Below are positions 10,048 through 19,309 of a DNA stretch of 64,000 bases, one piece after another. Both the position numbers and the translations under genes were made by a program. Under the pieces are notes generated by a model. The model made no database searches. It had not been told where the DNA came from and saw only the letters and a list, made by a program, of their open reading frames with translations. Source of the DNA: Qipengyuania sp. HL-TH1 (lineage in GTDB: Bacteria; Pseudomonadota; Alphaproteobacteria; Sphingomonadales; Sphingomonadaceae); the NCBI RefSeq assembly GCF_036365825.1, contig NZ_CP142675.1, positions 1,798,001-1,862,000 of the forward strand, written 5' to 3'. The stretch's first letter is position 1, and each line of letters begins with the position of its first letter.

Positions 10048-11674
10048 AGAGCGCCTCCTTGAAGGGGTTCATGCCGATGCGGCGGTAGGTATCGAGGAAA
10101 CGCTCGCCATCCTGGCGTGCGCTTTCGTAAACATGGGTCACGGTTTCGACCGCGTCGACGATGCCGTTCTCGTCGAAGCCGGGGCCGGTGATCTTGGCGA
10201 GACTGACATCTTCCGCCTCGCTGCCGCCGAGCAGAAGCTGGTAGTTTTCCACCCCCTTCCGGTCTACGCCGAGGATGCCGATGTGGCCCGCATGGTGATG
10301 CCCGCAGGCATTGATGCAGCCCGAGATCTTGAGTTTGAGTTCGCCCAGCGTACCCGTCTTACCATTGGCCGCGAAACGTTCGGAAATGCGCTGCGCGATC
10401 GGGATCGAACGGGCGTTGGCGAGGCTGCAATAGTCGAGCCCGGGGCAGGCGATGATATCCTCGACCGTGTCGAGGTTCGGGCTGCCCAGCCCCGCTTCGT
10501 CGAGCGCGGTCCACAGCGCGTGAAGATCGGCCTTGCGGACATGCGGCAGGACGATGTTCTGCGTATGCATCACGCGCAGTTCGTCGAAACTGTAATCCCG
10601 CGCGAGATCGGCCATCAGGCGCATCTGTTCGGCGGTCGCATCACCCGGAATGCCGCCCACCGGCTTGAGGCTGATCACCGCCGAGACATAGCCCGTTTCC
10701 TTGTGCGCGACCGTGTTCCGGTCGACCCACACCGCGAAATCGGGGTCCGAACGATCGAGTTCGATAGCCGCGCCCGCTTCGAACAGCGGATCGGCGAAAT
10801 ACTCCTTGATCCGTTCGAGTTCGGCAAGCGGCGGTTCGACACCCTGCTCGAGCAGATGCGCGAATTCGGCATCGACCTGGCGGGTATATTCCTCCGCCCC
10901 GAGTTCATGGACGAGGATCTTGATCCGCGCCTTGTACTTGTTGTCGCGCCGGCCATGGCGGTTGTAGACGCGCAGGCACGCCTCGGAATAGGTCACTAGC
11001 TGGTCGAGCGGGACGAAGGGGTTGATGCAGGGCGCGATCATCGGTGTGCGGCCCATGCCGCCACCGACATAGAAGGCCGCCCCCAATTCGCCCGCATCGT
11101 TGCGGACGATGTTGATGCCGATATCGTGCAACCGCATCGCGGCGCGATCATGCTCGCTGGCGATCACCGCGATCTTGAACTTGCGCGGCAAATAGCTGAA
11201 TTCCGGGTGGAAGCTCGACCACTGGCGCAGCAATTCGGCATAGGGACGCGGATCGACGATCTCGTCAGCTGCAGCACCGGCGAAGTGATCCGAGCTGATG
11301 TTGCGGATGCAATTGCCGCTGGTCTGGATGGCATGCATCTCGACCTTGGCGAGATCGGCGAGGATATCCGCCGCGTCCTCCAGCTTGATCCAGTTGTACT
11401 GGATGTTCTGCCGCGTGGTGAAATGACCGTAACCGCGGTCGTATTTGTCCGCGATATCCGCCAGCGCGTGCATCTGCTGGCCGTTGAGCGTGCCATAGGG
11501 GATGGCGACGCGCAGCATATAGGCGTGGAGCTGGAGATAGAGCCCGTTCATCAGCCGGAGCGGCTTGAACTGGTCTTCGGTCAGCTTGCCTTCGAGACGG
11601 CGGCGTGCCTGGTCGCGGAATTCCTCGACGCGGGCATCGACCATCGCCTGGTCGTAATGATCGTATTTGTACAT
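10040..11674 (-). CDS. cysI: Nitrite/sulfite reductase, siroheme/[4Fe-4S] hemoprotein
   Basis: A 544-aa sulfite reductase subunit reducing sulfite to sulfide. The siroheme/[4Fe-4S] cysteines are in ACPGLDYCSLA and SGCINACGHHH near residues 410-455. The substrate/siroheme-binding basic residues lie in GHFTTRQNIQYNW and TSGNCIRNISSD. The start at 11674 (MYKYDHYD) is taken because TGATG couples it by 1 nt to the DUF2849 stop; a start at 11686 would lie inside that gene. No CysJ flavoprotein gene is present here, so the electron donor is probably ferredoxin or another partner. Confidence 0.93.
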   Translation of the reverse strand: MYKYDHYDQAMVDARVEEFRDQARRRLEGKLTEDQFKPLRLMNGLYLQLHAYMLRVAIPYGTLNGQQMHALADIADKYDRGYGHFTTRQNIQYNWIKLEDAADILADLAKVEMHAIQTSGNCIRNISSDHFAGAAADEIVDPRPYAELLRQWSSFHPEFSYLPRKFKIAVIASEHDRAAMRLHDIGINIVRNDAGELGAAFYVGGGMGRTPMIAPCINPFVPLDQLVTYSEACLRVYNRHGRRDNKYKARIKILVHELGAEEYTRQVDAEFAHLLEQGVEPPLAELERIKEYFADPLFEAGAAIELDRSDPDFAVWVDRNTVAHKETGYVSAVISLKPVGGIPGDATAEQMRLMADLARDYSFDELRVMHTQNIVLPHVRKADLHALWTALDEAGLGSPNLDTVEDIIACPGLDYCSLANARSIPIAQRISERFAANGKTGTLGELKLKISGCINACGHHHAGHIGILGVDRKGVENYQLLLGGSEAEDVSLAKITGPGFDENGIVDAVETVTHVYESARQDGERFLDTYRRIGMNPFKEALYG

Positions 11675-11970
11675 CAGATCACCCAATTGCCGATTTCGGG
11701 ATCGGCGGGCTTGAGGGTCAGGTCGGGGCGAACGGTGGGGCCGAGCGCGCGGACGCGCTCCTTGATATGCGATGGCCGGGGGCTGCCGTCATGCAGCTCC
11801 GCGTCGACCGGATAGGGCGAATTGACACGCCGCGCGGCTTCCTCGCGGCGAGCGATCTCGTCCTCATTACCGTCGACATCGGCGGCATCCTCGACATGGA
11901 TCGACCAGTCACTGCCGGTCCACCAGGTGACCGCGCCGCTCAGCAAATCGTTTCCGGTCAGCAGTCTCAT
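11674..11970 (-). CDS. DUF2849 domain protein
   Basis: A 98-aa soluble protein of the alphaproteobacterial DUF2849 family (MRLLTGNDLLSGAVTWW start, central acidic stretch, RPSHIKERVRALGPTVRPDL, C-terminal IGNWVI). Homologues regularly sit between cobA and cysI, as here, with a 4-nt overlap to cobA and 1 nt to cysI. Function is unknown; assistance to siroheme enzyme assembly or sulfite reduction is a guess from position only. Confidence 0.82.
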   Translation of the reverse strand: MRLLTGNDLLSGAVTWWTGSDWSIHVEDAADVDGNEDEIARREEAARRVNSPYPVDAELHDGSPRPSHIKERVRALGPTVRPDLTLKPADPEIGNWVI

Positions 11971-12728
11971 CGCGCAGCCTCCTGTGCAGCTTCGGCGAGC
12001 AGCACGGCATCCGCGCGCGCGGTGACTTCGCCGATCACGATCAGCGCGGGGCTGACCACGGCCTCGCGCGCGACCAGATCGGGCAGGCCTGCAAGCACTC
12101 CGCGCAGCACGCGCATATCGGGGCGCGTGCCGTTTTCGATCACGGCGACGGGCATGTCGGGGGCCAGCCCGTCGGCCATGAGCTTCTCGGCGATTTGCGG
12201 CGCGGTCTTCACGCCCATGTAGATCACCAGCGTCCGCCCCTTGCCCGCCAGCCCGGCCCAGTCCTGGTCTTTCAGCCCCTTGCACTGCCCGGCAACGAAG
12301 CTGACGATGCTGGCGGCATCGCGATGGGTCAGCGCGATCTGCGCCGCCGCTGCCGCGCCATTGGCCGCGCTGATCCCGGGGACGACTTCGACGGGGACAC
12401 CCGCCGCACGCGCCACCTCGGCTTCTTCACCGCCGCGTCCGAAGATGAAGGGATCGCCGCCCTTCAGGCGCACTACATCCTCACCGGAACGCGCGAGGCG
12501 CACCAGCAGGTCGCTGATCTCTTCCTGCGGGAGCGTGTGGTGCGAACGGCGCTTGGCGACCGAGATGAGCACCGCGTCGGCGCGGGCGGTCGCGAGGATC
12601 GCCGGGTCGACGAGACCGTCGTGGACGATGGTGTGGGCACGCTTGATCAGCCGAGCGGCGCGGATCGTCAGGAGGTCGGGGTCGCCCGGTCCTGCGCCGA
12701 CGAGATAGATGGTTCCGGTATCTGCCAT
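11967..12728 (-). CDS. cobA: Uroporphyrinogen-III C-methyltransferase
   Basis: A 253-aa SAM-dependent methyltransferase making precorrin-2 on the route to siroheme, the prosthetic group of CysI encoded downstream. Signature segments are YLVGAGPGDPDLLTIRAARL at the N-terminus, VRLKGGDPFIFGRGGEEAE and VEVVPGISAANG. The start at 12728 (MADTGTIYLVG) fits the family; a start at 12764 would add 12 residues without homology. It is single-domain, without the CysG dehydrogenase/chelatase part. Confidence 0.93.
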   Translation of the reverse strand: MADTGTIYLVGAGPGDPDLLTIRAARLIKRAHTIVHDGLVDPAILATARADAVLISVAKRRSHHTLPQEEISDLLVRLARSGEDVVRLKGGDPFIFGRGGEEAEVARAAGVPVEVVPGISAANGAAAAAQIALTHRDAASIVSFVAGQCKGLKDQDWAGLAGKGRTLVIYMGVKTAPQIAEKLMADGLAPDMPVAVIENGTRPDMRVLRGVLAGLPDLVAREAVVSPALIVIGEVTARADAVLLAEAAQEAAR

Positions 12729-12796
12729 GCTCGCAAGATGCGCGGCCTGGCCGGCCTGCGCCAATCAGAATGCGTGTCCGGCGGGGAAGGCGATAT

Positions 12797-12821
12797 TTTG
12801 AAACCCGCGCTGTGCGCGCGG
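12797..12821 (-). terminator. Putative terminator of the sseA-metC-mscS operon
   Basis: Read on the minus strand, CCGCGC-GCACA-GCGCGG is followed by GTTTCAAAA, starting 5 nt after the mscS-family stop codon. The T run is short. Confidence 0.45.
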
Positions 12822-12825
12822 CAAC

Positions 12826-13893
12826 CTAATCTTTCGCGCCGCCGCGGGTGCCCGCGCCCTGTTCCATCACCCCGATCAGCCGTTCGAACTGGTCGCTGGA
12901 GCGGATGTGCAGGTCGCGCTGGGGGAAGGGAATTTCGATCCCGTTGTCCTTGAACAGCCACCACAATTTCTTGAGCACCGCGCTGCGCACATTGCCGACC
13001 CCGTCCTCGGGATCCTTGATCCAGCAATGGATGACGAAATTGACCGAATTGTCGCCATATTCGCTCATCCAGACGGTCGGCGGCGGGGCGCTGAGCACCC
13101 GCTCGCAGCTGCGCGCCGCCTCGAGCATCAATTCTTCGGCGAGGTTCATATCGGCTTCGTAGCTGACCCCGACGAACACCTGCATGCGCACGTTCTTCGA
13201 CGAATAGGACCAGTTTTCGACCTGGTTGATCATCAGGTTTTCGTTGGGAATCAGATATTCGCGCTGGTCGCGCGTGGTCACCGATACCGCGCGGATACCG
13301 ATCTTGCGGATCTGGCCGAAGCTTTCCTTGCCCACCGTATCGGCCACCGCGATCACATCGCCCGGCTTGATCGAGCGGTCCATCAGCAGGATGATCCCCG
13401 CGATGAGATTGCCGAAGGTCTTCTGCAGGCCGAAACCGATCGCCAGACCGAAAGCGCCCGAGAACACTGCAAAAGCGGTCAAGTCGATACCGAGCAGGTC
13501 GATACCGAGAAAGAAGGCGGTCGCCCAGATGACGATGGTGACGAGTTTCTCGACCAGCAATTGCTGCGCATCGTCCAGCTTGGTCATCCGCCGCACCACG
13601 CGGCGCCCCATCCGGCTGGCGAACCAGGCGAACAGCAGAACCGCGGCGATCACCGCGCCGACGATCAGCACATCGACCACCGAAATGCGGAAGTCGCCGA
13701 AGGACAGCGCCACCGCATCCACCGTGTCGATGACCGAACCGACCGTTTCGCTCTGAGAGCTGAGCGCTTCCTTCGCGCCCTCGGCGGCCGCGACCGAGCT
13801 TTCCTCGCTTACGGGTTCGACCTGGCTCCACGCCTGTTCGATCGGCGCTGCCGGAACTGCATCGGCGGCACTTGGTGGGGTCTCGCCCTGCAC
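12826..13893 (-). CDS. MscS-family mechanosensitive channel
   Basis: A 355-aa inner-membrane protein. An alanine/glutamate-rich N-terminal region (about 1-65) precedes two to three membrane helices (VVDVLIVGAVIAAVLLFAWF; VTIVIWATAFFLGIDLLGI; then the pore helix AFGLAIGFGLQKTFGNLIAGIILL). The soluble beta domain with GDVIAV and MINQVENWSYSS follows. It probably releases solutes on hypo-osmotic shock. The gene follows metC by 2 nt on the same strand. The last residues after LIGVMEQG are variable. Confidence 0.88.
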   Translation of the reverse strand: MQGETPPSAADAVPAAPIEQAWSQVEPVSEESSVAAAEGAKEALSSQSETVGSVIDTVDAVALSFGDFRISVVDVLIVGAVIAAVLLFAWFASRMGRRVVRRMTKLDDAQQLLVEKLVTIVIWATAFFLGIDLLGIDLTAFAVFSGAFGLAIGFGLQKTFGNLIAGIILLMDRSIKPGDVIAVADTVGKESFGQIRKIGIRAVSVTTRDQREYLIPNENLMINQVENWSYSSKNVRMQVFVGVSYEADMNLAEELMLEAARSCERVLSAPPPTVWMSEYGDNSVNFVIHCWIKDPEDGVGNVRSAVLKKLWWLFKDNGIEIPFPQRDLHIRSSDQFERLIGVMEQGAGTRGGAKD

Positions 13894-13895
13894 AT

Positions 13896-15107
13896 CTATC
13901 CTTCGGTTAGCGCCGCGAAGCCGTTGGCGAGGTCGGCGATTAGGTCGTCCTGGTCTTCAAGCCCGATCGATAGCCGGATGGCATGGCGATCCTCAACCCC
14001 CCATCCCGCTTTGGGCCATGGCATCGTATCGCGGACCGGTTCGACGTCGAACGGCAGCGCGAGGCTTTCGAACCCGCCCCAGCTATAGCCGATGCCGAAT
14101 AGCGCAAGCGCATCGACCAGCCGGCAGCGCGCGGCATCGTCGCCGCCCTTGAGCACGAAGCTGAACAAGCCGCAGCCACCCGCAAAATCGCGTTGCCACA
14201 GCGCATGGCCGGGAGTGCCGGGCAGCATCGGCGCGAGGACATGCGCGACCTCGTCGCGGCCCGCGAGCCATTCGGCAACCGCCAGCGCGGTGGCGCTCTG
14301 TTTCTCCAGCCGGACGCCCATGGTGCGCAATCCGCGCAGCACGAGCGCGGCATCGTCAGGCGAGACCACATGGCCCAGCTGCTGTGCGCCCAGCCGCAGG
14401 CGGCGGTACCAGTGGTCGCCCGCGCTGGCGGATCCCATCATCACATCGGAATGGCCGCCGACATGCTTGGTCAGCGCGGTGATCGCGATATCGCAGCCAT
14501 GCTTGAGCGCGGGAAAGCCGAGCGAGGTCGCCCAGGTGTTGTCGACCAGGCTCACCGCGCCCTTGGCGCGCGCGATGCGCGCTAGCGCGGGAATATCGCA
14601 CACTTCCATCGTCAGGCTGCCGGGCACTTCGAGCATGACCGCGCGGGTCCGGTCGCAGAAGGCCGCCTCATAGGCGTCGAGGTCGAGCGGGTCGAAGAAA
14701 CGGTGCTCGATCCCGAACCCCGCCAGCAATCCGGTCGCAGTGTTGCGGGTCGGATCATAGGCATTGTCCGCTACCAGCAGCACGTCGCCGCTGCGCAGTA
14801 CGGTCAGCAGCGCCCCGACCAGCGCCGCCAGCCCGCTGGGATAGAGCACGGTCCCGGCGGCCCCCGGCTCGAGCGCGGTAAGGGCCTCCGACAGCGCCCA
14901 TTGCGTGGGCGCACCGCGGCGTCCGTAGAAGAATTGCCCGTCACGGTTAGCTGCCTTGCGCGCGCGCAGCTCGGCACAATTGTCATAGAGATGGGTACTG
15001 GCCCGCCATACCGGCGGATTGACCACATCGCGCGCGAAATCGCCCGACCGGCCTCCGGTGACCAGCTGCGTGGCCGGCCGGTACTTGCTGTCGTTGTCTC
15101 CAGCCAT
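13896..15107 (-). CDS. metC: Cystathionine beta-lyase
   Basis: A 403-aa PLP enzyme of the Cys/Met metabolism family converting cystathionine to homocysteine, pyruvate and ammonia. The N-terminal FFYGRRGAPTQWALSEALTALE segment, the VDNTWATSLGFPALKHG segment and the PLP lysine in ITALTKHVGGHSDVMMGS are typical of cystathionine beta-lyases rather than gamma-synthases. The start at 15107 (MAGDNDSKYRPATQLV) is preferred; the 17-codon longer frame overlaps sseA. It forms an operon with sseA (2-nt gap) and the mechanosensitive channel. Confidence 0.9.
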   Translation of the reverse strand: MAGDNDSKYRPATQLVTGGRSGDFARDVVNPPVWRASTHLYDNCAELRARKAANRDGQFFYGRRGAPTQWALSEALTALEPGAAGTVLYPSGLAALVGALLTVLRSGDVLLVADNAYDPTRNTATGLLAGFGIEHRFFDPLDLDAYEAAFCDRTRAVMLEVPGSLTMEVCDIPALARIARAKGAVSLVDNTWATSLGFPALKHGCDIAITALTKHVGGHSDVMMGSASAGDHWYRRLRLGAQQLGHVVSPDDAALVLRGLRTMGVRLEKQSATALAVAEWLAGRDEVAHVLAPMLPGTPGHALWQRDFAGGCGLFSFVLKGGDDAARCRLVDALALFGIGYSWGGFESLALPFDVEPVRDTMPWPKAGWGVEDRHAIRLSIGLEDQDDLIADLANGFAALTEG

Positions 15108-15109
15108 CG

Positions 15110-15943
15110 CTAACGTGCCGCTCCCTGTTGCTTTGGCGTGTCCGGATCGCTGCCCCATTCGAGCCAGCTCCCATCGTAAAGCGCAACATCCTCCTTACCC
15201 GCCAGATGGAGGCCGAACGCAAGCACCGCCGCAGTCATCCCGCTGTTGCAGGAGGTGACGACCGGGCGTTCGAGAGCAACCCCCGCCTCGGCGAAGATCG
15301 CTGCGATCTCGTCGGGCGCGCGATAGGTGCCGTTCGCGGCAAACAGCAGCGGGAACGGGACATTGGCCGCGCCGGGGATATGGCCTGCCGATCCGCTGCC
15401 CTCCTCGCCCACAAAGCGCGCGGCATCGCGGGCATCGACCACCTGCTCGGCGCGCTGGTCGCAATTGGCCAGGATATCGGCTTTCGAGCGTGTGCCGGGT
15501 CTGCGTGTCGGAATGGGAAATTCGCTTGGCGTCACCGGCGTTTGGCCAGCTTCGAGCGCGCGTCCCTCTGCCTTCCATTTGGCGAGCCCGCCATCGAGGA
15601 TCGCCACTCCAGCGAAACCATAGAGCCGGAAGACGAACCACGCGCGCGCAGCGCTCTTTATCTGGCTGTCGTCATAGAGGACCACGCGGCTCTCGGGCGT
15701 GATGCCGAGGTGGCCCAGCCGGTTGGCAAACTGTTCTGCCGTCGGGACCGCCTTGGGCACCGGCGATCGCGCATCGACGAAGCTCGCCAGATCAAGCCAG
15801 CGTGCCCCCGGCACATGCGCCGCGGCATATTCCGCCGCGGCATCGCGCGGATTGTCAGGCAGATGCATCGTCGCATCGAGCACCACCAGATCGTCCGCGC
15901 CGAGTTGGTCGGCCAGCCACCGGGTCGAAACAAGACTGTCCAT
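15110..15943 (-). CDS. sseA: 3-mercaptopyruvate/thiosulfate sulfurtransferase
   Basis: A 277-aa two-rhodanese-domain protein. The N-terminal domain starts at VSTRWLADQLGADDLVVLDA and includes HVPGARWLDL; the C-terminal catalytic domain has VVDARDAARFVGEE, SAGHIPGAANVPF and the active-site loop SCNSGMTA. The CNSGMTA-type loop points to mercaptopyruvate as donor more than thiosulfate. It probably feeds sulfur from cysteine catabolism, consistent with metC next to it. Confidence 0.9.
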   Translation of the reverse strand: MDSLVSTRWLADQLGADDLVVLDATMHLPDNPRDAAAEYAAAHVPGARWLDLASFVDARSPVPKAVPTAEQFANRLGHLGITPESRVVLYDDSQIKSAARAWFVFRLYGFAGVAILDGGLAKWKAEGRALEAGQTPVTPSEFPIPTRRPGTRSKADILANCDQRAEQVVDARDAARFVGEEGSGSAGHIPGAANVPFPLLFAANGTYRAPDEIAAIFAEAGVALERPVVTSCNSGMTAAVLAFGLHLAGKEDVALYDGSWLEWGSDPDTPKQQGAAR

Positions 15944-15980
15944 CACAGCCCGAGTAGCGGGCGGATCGGCGCAAGTCGAG

Positions 15981-17069
15981 TTAAGCGAGTTCGCGCTGCG
16001 CGATCGGCGCATAGCTGCGCGGCCCTTCGTCGAGGCGGAAGGGTTGCACACGGCCACCCCCGGGCGTTCCCTGCCCGACCACGAAGGTCTTGAGCACAGC
16101 GCCCTCGCCCGGCCCGTCGATCCGCACCCGCACCAGCGGCACGAGCAGCGGATAGCGCCCCTGCCGGATGACATGCGCCCCCGCGAGCGCGAGCTGGACC
16201 TGCCCTTCCAGCGTCACGCTTTGCCGCGGGGATATCCGCGCAACCAGATGGCGCTGGTCGAGCGCGGTCGCAAGGGTGGCGACCTGCTCCTCCATTGGCG
16301 CCCCGGCATGTGCGGAGACAAGGTCGAGACCCACCGCAACATCGGTCAGCGGGGCATCGGTCCGGTTGACCAGCGTCATGCGGTATTTGAGTGTTGCGAA
16401 GGCAGCGCTGCGGATCAGCTTCTCGTTCTCCACCTGCACTGTCAGCGCAGCGGACATCGGCACTGGGCCAGACGGACCGGCAGTGCCGACCGTGGGCCTC
16501 TCGATCTGCGGCACCGCTGCAGCGCTCCGGCGACGCCAGGCGAGACCCGCTACCGCGAGCAGCGCCAGCAGCACGATTGCGCCGCCAATCGGCAACCACG
16601 GCCAGTCTTGCGCGGGTTCCTCGACCGGCGCTGGCGTTGGCGGCACGGGAAGCGGCGTGGCCGATGGCGTCGGCGTGGTTGGAGCGCCGGGGGCCGGTGC
16701 GTTGCTCGCCGCCGTCGTGGGTTGAGCGGCCGGGACCTGCGTATCCGGACCCGCCGTCTCAGCCGCGCGCGGCGTCACCGTCAGGCTGGGACGCGGCGCG
16801 GGGGTCGTCGCCGAAGGTCGCGGCGCCGGGGTTGTGGCTGCGGGCGTCGGACTGGGGGTGGCCGCCGGTGACGGCGCACGCGTGGGCGTATTGACCGCAC
16901 GCGGCCGGATTTCGACTCCGCTCTGCGTATCCGCCGGACCCTGTGCCTGCGGGGTGGCGGTCGGAGTCGGGGCCGGTTCGAGCGTGAAATCATTGACCGA
17001 TTGCGCATGCGCCAGCGCCGGGAGCGCGGCGGCAAGGGCCATCAGGGAAAGGCGGATAGGAAGGGGCAT
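15981..17069 (-). CDS. Pro/Thr/Ala-rich secreted protein with membrane anchor, function unknown
   Basis: A 362-aa envelope protein. It has a signal peptide (MPLPIRLSLMALAAALPALAHAQS), then about 130 residues of low-complexity Pro/Thr/Ala sequence with TPAPRPS-type repeats. A membrane helix (WLPIGGAIVLLALLAVAGLAWRRRS) lies near residues 155-180, and a soluble C-terminal beta-rich domain of about 170 residues (SAALTVQVENEKLIRSAAFATLKYRMTLVNRTDAPL) follows. The C-terminal domain would be cytoplasmic if the linker is periplasmic. ATG 17069 is the start that yields the signal peptide. No family with known function is recognised. Confidence 0.75.
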   Translation of the reverse strand: MPLPIRLSLMALAAALPALAHAQSVNDFTLEPAPTPTATPQAQGPADTQSGVEIRPRAVNTPTRAPSPAATPSPTPAATTPAPRPSATTPAPRPSLTVTPRAAETAGPDTQVPAAQPTTAASNAPAPGAPTTPTPSATPLPVPPTPAPVEEPAQDWPWLPIGGAIVLLALLAVAGLAWRRRSAAAVPQIERPTVGTAGPSGPVPMSAALTVQVENEKLIRSAAFATLKYRMTLVNRTDAPLTDVAVGLDLVSAHAGAPMEEQVATLATALDQRHLVARISPRQSVTLEGQVQLALAGAHVIRQGRYPLLVPLVRVRIDGPGEGAVLKTFVVGQGTPGGGRVQPFRLDEGPRSYAPIAQRELA

Positions 17070-17187
17070 CGAGGGTCGTTTCACGGAAGGGAGGCGCCAC
17101 AGTGCGGGGGCGCGCTGAATAGGTACTGAAGCGCGCGCTTCCAAGCCCCGGCTTGCGCTGCGCCGCGCTTCGCGGCAGGAGCGCGGC

Positions 17188-17646
17188 ATGAGCGACACAC
17201 CTGCCCCCAAGTTCCTCGGCACCAATACCGGCCTGCCCGATTCCCCCGAGGCCGCCGAACTCGATTACGTGCCCAATCCGCGCACCGGCCAGCTGTATAT
17301 GGTCCGCTTCGCCGCGCCCGAGTTTACCTCGCTATGTCCGGTGACCGGCCAGCCCGATTTCGCGCATCTGGTGATCGACTATGCGCCCGGCGAAACGATC
17401 GTGGAATCGAAGAGCCTCAAGCTGTTCCTCGGTTCATTCCGCAACCATTGCGGATTTCACGAGGACGTGACGGTCGGCATCGGCCAGCGCCTGTTCGACG
17501 AAATGCAGCCGCGCTGGCTGCGCATCGGCGGCTATTGGTACCCGCGCGGCGGCATCCCGATCGACGTCTTCTGGCAAAGCGGCGCCCCGCCGCAGGATCT
17601 GTGGCTGCCCGATCAGGGCGTCGCCTCCTACCGCGGGCGCGGCTGA
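17188..17646 (+). CDS. queF: NADPH-dependent 7-cyano-7-deazaguanine reductase
   Basis: A 152-aa single-domain T-fold enzyme reducing preQ0 to preQ1 in queuosine synthesis. Catalytic Cys50 lies in [12 protein letters not shown] with Asp57 nearby, and the NADPH motif [15 protein letters not shown] is at about 73-88. This is the short YkvM type, not the two-domain E. coli QueF. A queuosine-precursor transporter gene lies separately at 50785. Confidence 0.95.
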   Translation: MSDTPAPKFLGTNTGLPDSPEAAELDYVPNPRTGQLYMVRFAAPEFTSLCPVTGQPDFAHLVIDYAPGETIVESKSLKLFLGSFRNHCGFHEDVTVGIGQRLFDEMQPRWLRIGGYWYPRGGIPIDVFWQSGAPPQDLWLPDQGVASYRGRG

Positions 17647-17700
17647 CGCGGCACGCCGTGGGGCGGCGCGCGGTATGATCGGCTGATGGGGAAGGTCCCG

Positions 17701-17790
<90 letters not shown>

Positions 17791-17951
17791 GCTCTGTCGG
17801 GTGCGCTTCGGGCCCACGGCCCCGGTCGAAGCAAGGCGCGCCGATTAGCCGAGCGCCCCCACATTGCCAAGCCCCTTTTCACGAGATTTCGGGGGATCGG
17901 TCGCACGCGCCCATTGTAAGCGGGCCGGTGCACCCCATATCGTCGGTTCTC

Positions 17952-18332
17952 ATGGATCGAGCACAGTATTTCTCCGCCCAGGCCGGTCGCACCATCGATG
18001 CCCCGCGCCGCATGAAAAGCCGCTTCGCCATCGGCGACGTGGTGAAGCACCGCATGTTCGACTTCCGCGGCGTGATCTTCGACATCGACCCCGTCTTCGC
18101 CAATAGCGACGAATGGTACGAGGCGATCCCCGAAGACATCCGGCCTGACCGCAACCAGCCGTTCTACCATCTGCTCGCCGAAAGCGACGACAGCGATTAT
18201 GTCGCTTATGTCAGCCAGCAGAATCTGGTGACGGACTCGATCTCGGGCCCGGTCTCGCATCCCGATGTGCACCAGTATTTCGAGCATTTCGAAAACGGCC
18301 GCTATCGCATGCGGCGGAGCATGACGCACTGA
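17952..18332 (+). CDS. hspQ: Heat shock protein HspQ
   Basis: A 126-aa protein matching the HspQ/YccV hemimethylated-DNA-binding fold (KSRFAIGDVVKHRMFDFRGVIFDIDPVF, YHLLAESDD, YVSQQNLVTD, HPDVHQYFE). In enterobacteria HspQ is a specificity factor for Lon protease. The ATG at 17952 gives a 21-residue N-terminal addition before the conserved MKSRFAIGD; an internal start at that Met (18012) is also possible. Confidence 0.88.
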   Translation: MDRAQYFSAQAGRTIDAPRRMKSRFAIGDVVKHRMFDFRGVIFDIDPVFANSDEWYEAIPEDIRPDRNQPFYHLLAESDDSDYVAYVSQQNLVTDSISGPVSHPDVHQYFEHFENGRYRMRRSMTH

Positions 18333-18346
18333 CCCGCGCAAAGCGG

Positions 18347-19237
18347 TCAGTTCTTGATCTTCCAGCCTGATTTCAGCAGCTTGTAAGTGCCCAGCGCGAG
18401 CAGGGCGTTGAGCGCGAGCAGGCCCAGCGCAGCCATGGCCACCGCTGCTGCATCGCCGATATCGCTCTGGCCGAGGAAGCCGTAGCGATAGCCCGAAATC
18501 ACATAGAAGAACGGATTGGCGCGGCTGACTGCCTGGAAAGCGGGCGCCAGCCGGTCGATGACGTAGAAGGTGCCCGACAGCATCGCCAGCGGGGCAATCA
18601 CGAAATTGGTCACCGCGGCATTGTGGTCGAATTTCTCCGCCCAGATCGAGGCGAGCAGGCCGAGCAGCGAGAGCATGACTGCCCCCATCAGCCCGAACCA
18701 CAGCACTGCCCAGGGATGCGCCATCGCCAGACTGACGCCGGGATAGAGCATCATCGCGCCAGCCACCACGAACCCCACTGCCACCGCGCGGGTGATGGCG
18801 GCGCCGATGATCCCGCCCATCAGCTCGCCTTCGGACAGCGGCGGCATCAGCAGGTCGATGATCGTGCCCTGGATCTTGCCCGAGAGCAGCGAGAAGGACG
18901 AATTGGCAAAGGCGTTCTGCATCATTGCCATGGCGATCAGCCCCGGCGCGACGAAGGTCGGGAAGTTCACGCCCAGCACTTCGCGTCCGCCGCGGCCCAG
19001 CGCGACCGAGAAGATGACGAGAAAAAGCAGCGTGGTGATCGCCGGGGCCCAGATTGTCTGCGTCTGGACCTTGAGAAACCGGCGGACCTCCTTCATATAG
19101 AGGCTCCACAGGCCGATCCCGTTGATCCCGCGAATCACCGGGTGCCCCCGCGGCGGAAACCGGCCCTCCCTTCCGGCATTACCCTCCACGAAGGAGGCGT
19201 CCGGGTGATCGCATACGGGCGGGGCTTGATCGACCAT
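18347..19237 (-). CDS. ABC-2 type transporter permease
   Basis: A 296-aa inner-membrane permease. An N-terminal amphipathic segment and WSLYMKEVRRFLKVQTQTIWAPAITTLLFL lead into six membrane helices. The ABC-2 signature region PTFVAPGLIAMAMMQNAFANSSFS and the C-terminal RANPFFYVISGYRYGFLG are present. Such proteins work with a separate ATPase subunit, for which no gene is visible within several kb. ATG 19237 is chosen; a TTG at 19258 gives seven more residues. Substrate unknown. Confidence 0.87.
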   Translation of the reverse strand: MVDQAPPVCDHPDASFVEGNAGREGRFPPRGHPVIRGINGIGLWSLYMKEVRRFLKVQTQTIWAPAITTLLFLVIFSVALGRGGREVLGVNFPTFVAPGLIAMAMMQNAFANSSFSLLSGKIQGTIIDLLMPPLSEGELMGGIIGAAITRAVAVGFVVAGAMMLYPGVSLAMAHPWAVLWFGLMGAVMLSLLGLLASIWAEKFDHNAAVTNFVIAPLAMLSGTFYVIDRLAPAFQAVSRANPFFYVISGYRYGFLGQSDIGDAAAVAMAALGLLALNALLALGTYKLLKSGWKIKN

Positions 19238-19309
19238 GGGGGCGGCGACTAGGCCCAAGCGTCACGGCATGCAAGCTGCGACGTCGAGACACGAGATACA
19301 GGACTGCAC

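Noticed and set aside
16600..16990. GC-rich repetitive stretch considered as a mobile or recombination repeat
   Set aside because: It codes for the Pro/Thr/Ala linker of the membrane-anchored protein at 15981-17069; no flanking repeats or transposase.
17070..17187. Search for a preQ1 riboswitch upstream of queF
   Set aside because: No preQ1 aptamer-like pseudoknot or conserved core is recognisable; sequence is a short GC-rich promoter region.
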